Source: Strigops habroptila
Lineage: Eukaryota; Chordata; Aves; Psittaciformes; Psittacidae
Direction: 5' to 3'
Assembly (NCBI RefSeq): GCF_004027225.2
Contig: NC_046358.1
Span: forward strand, 68,033,028 to 68,097,027
Length of the DNA: 64,000 nucleotides
The translations under genes and the position numbers were made by a program. The notes below the pieces were generated by a model, which saw only the letters and a program-made list of their open reading frames with translations, was not told where the DNA came from and did no database searches. Shown here one piece after another: positions 59,343 through 64,000 of this stretch. How positions within the stretch are numbered: position 1 is the stretch's first letter; each line of letters begins with the position of its first letter.

Positions 59343-62300
59343 CTAATATGGCCTGTAATTCCAGTAACTGGAGAAAACGGAGATCTGGAAAGGTAGAAGA
59401 AAAGCAAGTAAGTTCCCATATCCCTTGGGCCACAGCAGAAAGAGCATATAATGCACGCATGACAGTTGAACTTTACAGTCTTACGCACTGCAGCACTACA
59501 TTGCAGAAAGGCAGATTTGCTGCTATTGTCACTGAATAGGCTTAGAACACAAACTTATTTGCTCGAGGTGGCAGCCAGCGTAGCTGCAGAACTGGTACTG
59601 AATATCAGTCCACTGGAATCTAGTTTACTAAGGTCTCCATCCTCCCCTCCCGTACCCTGGCATTTTCTCACAAAAACAATCTCATGAGTGAGACACAAAA
59701 GTGTCTACCTGCTCCCACCTAGTCACTAGTTCAGCAAAGACTTCTGCCACACTACTACACTTACCCTAGCTGGCTGTCTGCTAGCCAGTGCCAGCCAGCT
59801 CCCTGGCTCCAGAACATTGAGTCATCATTTGTTTTCAGTTTATATGTAAGTTGTACAGAGTAACATCACATCAGAGTTTTAGATCTGAGGTCCTCTCAAA
59901 ACCCAAAGTTAAAAACAAAGCCCTTTTTCTAAGGCCATTACCTTGTCCTTCAGTTGCTGGCAAAGCTGCAGTGAAACTGTGAAGAAGACAAGGGCATCAT
60001 TTAACCATGGGACAACACATTCCACTTTATGGACATGGCTGACTTCATACCGCTGATTGCCAAACTCACTGCAGTGGGGGGAGAAAAAAGAGCACAGCTT
60101 CACATACAACAGTACGGAGCACAACACTCAACTGTCATCCATTCTCACAGACGAGACTATTATGATTTCTACTACATTTAGAAGAACAACTGGCAAAGTT
60201 AGAGAATATAAACTCTCAGTCTACCTCTGACCAGATTTAGAGTTAAGCTAAATCTAAGAGCGTTGTTAGAAACTTCACCGCTTTTCAGAGAAGCACAAAA
60301 GCCATAAATGCAAATGGCAATGCCAATAACCTAATGTTCACTTTGGACCACTCTCATCCCTAGATGAACTTATGGCACTGTATAGATGGGCTGTATCCTG
60401 CAAAGTCACATCTTTGGGCAGGCCTTTATGACCAAGTCATTAAAGCAGCACTGTTACGGGCACCTACACATTCACAGGCACAGGCACAGCAAGTGACTGC
60501 ACAGCTGCTTCATTTAACAGATGCTACTATTAAAACTACATACAGCCATTTGAATCTCATCCTCAGCATACTCCTACACCTGTTACACAGCCCTTGTAGT
60601 GACTGTACTTACAATATAGCTCCAGGGTTGTGTAAAATGGACCCTCCAGCAAGCTTGACATTCTAGAAGAGAAGGAAAAGGTTTTAACACAGTAAACAAA
60701 CTACTTAGAAGGACACTTAAGGTTTGCACTTTCAGTAGCCTGACATCAAGAAATGCCTATTCTGTATCTGCCTGAATATTCCAGTCACAGGGAATCCATG
60801 ACATTTGATCCCTTCCTGCTCCTTCATGAAAAAGAATCTACACAGTCGCTGAGTCCAACTTAGCTAACAAAAATAAGACGAGAAGATCCAGGAGAAAAAC
60901 AAAAGAGATTTTTAGGAAAAATATCTTTACAGAGGACTGCATTTCATAAAGCTTAAGAGTTTAATTCTGTTTTTACAACACACCAAGCTGACCCAAATGC
61001 AACAGGTAAAGCAGAAAAGTATCCATCAAAACTGTTCAGAAAACCCAAGATGCTACTTTAATATAAACTGCATTAACACAATTATGCCTTTCCAAAATTA
61101 CACAAAATTATCAACTATTTTGTAAGATAAAGCATTACTTGGCAAAAAATTGTTACTGGCTTTCTCCAGAACACTAGTATTTTCTTCTGAGTTAAGTGTC
61201 CATGCCCCAAACTAGATTTAGAGTCAGAGTTCTCTCTGCAGCAGATCTAAACACAGACACTTAATAGCAGTTAAGGTCATTTCTGCGTATCACATTGCAC
61301 CATGTAACAGTGCATCCTCACAGTGGGACATAGGGAAAGGTAAATAAACAAAGCTTAAGAAATAGTAGGTGTCACCTTGGTTGTGCTGGGCTGCAGCACA
61401 TGGAGTTGGTAGACAGTCAGGCACAGCTTATTCAGGTTAATATAGAAATTCACAAGGATGTCTGGAGGCAGAGCAGGAGTGAACATTTTCTGGTGAGAAA
61501 ATAAGCAGTTTCTTTGTCAGTTAAAGGACCATTATTTCTAATGCTGGGAAATCACTACCTTTTTCTAAGCCATACTACAGTTACCCCATAGTGAGCGGGA
61601 CATTAGGAAAGAAACAAAGACTAGGCAGTTTGCATGCAATGTTTGTTCCTCTTGCTGCACTTGACAGAAATGGTGTGTGCATGATGGTGACAAAAGAGGA
61701 TGGAGGTAGCGTTCACAAGGGCAAATCATCCCTGGAGAAGATTACTGGGAAGAGAACAGGACTTTTACTCTCTGAGAAATAGAGCCCTCATGCCCAAGTC
61801 ATCTGTTTTCCTACAGGAAGCTTCAGAGAAGCCAAAAATGCAGGGTTTGCAGCTACTTCTGCTCTCTTTCTGCCTCAGGAGACACTTGGAAACCCATTTC
61901 CACCAGGATATAGCACAATATCCTAACTGTTGCATGCTACCAGACTGTACGGAGATCTAGACCATGACATACTTACTGCGAGACCACTGGAGGCAATCTC
62001 TGGCAGAGTTAGAGTGGCTGGAGTGGTAAGCCGATTTCGGGCTCTTGAGAGCTGTAACATCACAGCGTCCATAAGCTACAAGAAAACATACAGTACACTG
62101 CTGAATGGCAGTCCCTGGACAGCCCTAGATAGCATACTGCAGAATCCTACAGCCTTTTGCCAAGTGTTACAACAGTCACCACCACCAATACCTCCTTGCC
62201 TTTCCAGGAATTCAGGGACTTACTGGGAAGGGGTGGCTCCCACATAAATGCAGTTTAACTGTCACCACCATCATAGATGCTTGTGAGACAGGTAGAAGTG

Positions 62301-63648
62301 TTTAATATCAGGGACTGACGAGAGAACAGCTATTCATTAGAAGAGTAAGAAGAGAACATGAGATCAATTACTGATGCTACAGAAGCATCAACAAAACTCA
62401 TTATGAGCTCTTCTGAAGAGCATTAAGGAAAAACAACAAGCTGTGTTCTAGTTATCCCCATTCCCACACCACGGATACAACAACTGCTGCATGTCTCCCG
62501 CCCCGTTCATAACCATCTATGAGCTAGGGCACTAGAGAAAAGAACCAGCTCATTGTGAGTTCAATCCTGCCAGAAACCACAGTCCAAAGGCTTATTCAGG
62601 CAGACTTCCTTTTCCATAAAAAATGTGGGAAGCAACATGCCTGTTATAGAGCTCATAACTGCTAAGATGTTATATTATGCATGTTATATTATGACTAATT
62701 TCTCCCCCCTGCTTCCACCCAAAGGTAAAAAAGTTTTATTACTTAGCTTCTTCCTATTAGCAGCCCTTGCCCACTAAACCACAAGGTTTAGCTTTCTCGC
62801 ATTTTATATTGTGATGGATTCTAATGAGTAAGTTGAAGCTGGTAGCTTCAGTGAGCAATTCCAAGCAAAGGGCTGGGCTTTACTGCCACTCAGCAGCTGG
62901 TCTGTATCAGATCACATCTACTACTAGTAAGTAGTACTTTCAAATTGTCAGTAAGTCATGAGTACTAACTGCAGTCTTTTGACAACTACCTTGTGTCTTC
63001 ACTTGCCATAAGCACTGACAGGGAAGAGCATGAGCTCTGTAACCACATCCAAAAAAGATCTAGGGAGATGCTCCCAGATTATCATCGCTGGCAACAATGC
63101 ACTGACTGCTCATGTTACCATTCACCAGGATGTACAGTCCTGTTACTTATGCTAAACTGGCACAGATTCATATCAAATATGAGGTCACATGGTGTCGTGG
63201 TTTAAGCCCAGCCGGTAATTCAGCACCATGCAGCCCCTCCTCACTGGCAGAGCATGACAGACTGAAAAGTCCTTGATCAGGGTAAGCGCTGCTGAGCAAC
63301 AACTAAACCATGGGTGTGTTATCAGCATTGTTCTCAGACTAAAGTCAAAAACACAGCACTGCAACAGCTACTAGGAAGGAGAAAAACAACTGTTACAGCT
63401 GAACCCAGGATAAACGGATCATCTGACACATCTGGGTACAACTGGGGAACCCATTTCCAGTACGAGACTCAAGACAATAATGTACATTAACTGTCTTTAA
63501 AACAGCAAATGGAGGGAAGAAACCACACAAGTAGAGAATGCTTTTTCCTTACCTTGAGAACCTCCGAGCCTGTTCTGAACTGGTAGTTTACATCTCTGTT
63601 CATAAGCAGGTAAATGGCTTGGTTCACATGGTTTCTAGCATCCTGGAT
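59343..63648 (-). CDS. ROGDI: Rogdi atypical leucine zipper protein, last six coding exons
   Basis: Six exons match the C-terminal two-thirds of vertebrate ROGDI. They are 63553-63648 ([15 protein letters not shown]...), 61977-62075 ([20 protein letters not shown]...), 61376-61489 ([20 protein letters not shown]...), 60613-60662 ([17 protein letters not shown]), 59942-60068 ([16 protein letters not shown]...) and 59343-59384 ([13 protein letters not shown], stop). All have GT-AG borders, and phases join without a break (TT|T between the fourth and fifth). The N-terminal exons lie beyond the right edge. The window ends in GGTGAGAAT read on the minus strand, which could be the donor of the preceding exon. 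ROGDI is a conserved leucine-zipper protein linked to V-ATPase assembly complexes and synaptic function; human loss causes Kohlschutter-Tonz syndrome. The gene is convergent with SMIM22. Confidence 0.96.
63193..63414 (+). mobile_element. Endogenous retrovirus LTR fossil (solo, short)
   Basis: The block opening TGTCGTGGTTTAAGCCCAGC and containing 'aaaccatgggtgtgttatca' and 'cagcactgcaacagctac' resembles a solo LTR common in neoavian genomes. No internal retroviral sequence flanks it. It is shorter than a full LTR and clearly decayed, so an old insertion. It lies in a ROGDI intron, antisense to the gene. Confidence 0.7.
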
Positions 63649-64000
63649 CTGCAAAGGTACAAATGCAGCCCTCTTAAAGAAACACTCTCCATGATACACA
63701 CTAGATACACACTAGGAAGTAGAGGCTTCCCTGATTATCTCATTGGCCCTAAGAAGATGGTGACTTCTCAAATGTTAAGGCCATTTCTGCCTAAGTACCA
63801 GACACTCACTAACACAAATCTGCCACTGCCCAGATGCATTATTGGGTTCTTCACTCCAGGACTGGAGATGCAAAACAGTCTGATAGCTACAACCTGGATT
63901 GTCAATAAAAATATTGCTGCTGCCCTGAAGGAACACTGACATCACGCACTCTCATCCTGGGAGGACTCTGATCATGATTGTGCAGATAGGAATTCTCACC

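Overview
The window is nuclear DNA of a bird, probably a neoavian rather than a galliform. It carries intact RAG1 and RAG2 single-exon coding regions, spliced vertebrate genes, and many CR1 LINE fragments ending in the avian (ATTCTATG)n tail. A retroviral LTR fossil near the right end is of a type I associate with neoavian genomes. CpG-rich promoter islands and AT-rich intergenic DNA alternate as usual in avian genomes.

Left block (1-23.4 kb): the recombination-activating locus. RAG2 (+, 2308-3909) and RAG1 (-, 15464-18562) are convergent. They are separated by their 3' UTRs and a 3.5-kb antisense CR1 element whose reverse-transcriptase ORF is still open over about 660 codons. A CpG island at 1.68-2.09 kb upstream of RAG2 carries a minus-strand splice donor and is the likely start of the divergent neighbour (IFTAP in other amniotes). 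Upstream of RAG1 lie a perfect 23-bp hairpin and a second CR1 copy.

Middle block (23.4-36 kb): GC-rich, repeat-laden DNA without a recognised gene. It holds two CpG islands (23.4-24.0 and 32.6-33.3 kb), a pyrimidine tract, minisatellites, an internal segmental duplication, and four consecutive phase-0 minus-strand exons encoding an unrecognised coiled-coil protein. At 35.24-35.33 kb there is a degenerate interstitial telomeric TTAGGG array.

Right block (36.3-64 kb): a two-exon galanin receptor type 2-like GPCR (+), then about 10 kb without a recognisable gene, then the three-exon microprotein gene SMIM22 (+), convergent with ROGDI (-), whose last six coding exons are present and whose 5' part lies beyond the window. 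SMIM22-ROGDI convergence matches the order on human 16p13.3. The RAG locus belongs to human 11p, and as I recall the two sit on different chicken chromosomes (5 and 14).

The most notable signal is therefore the juxtaposition of two unrelated synteny blocks with telomere-like repeats between them. It may be a lineage-specific chromosome fusion or translocation, or else an assembly join. Functionally the blocks are independent: V(D)J recombination on the left; neuropeptide signalling, a membrane microprotein and a V-ATPase-linked protein on the right.
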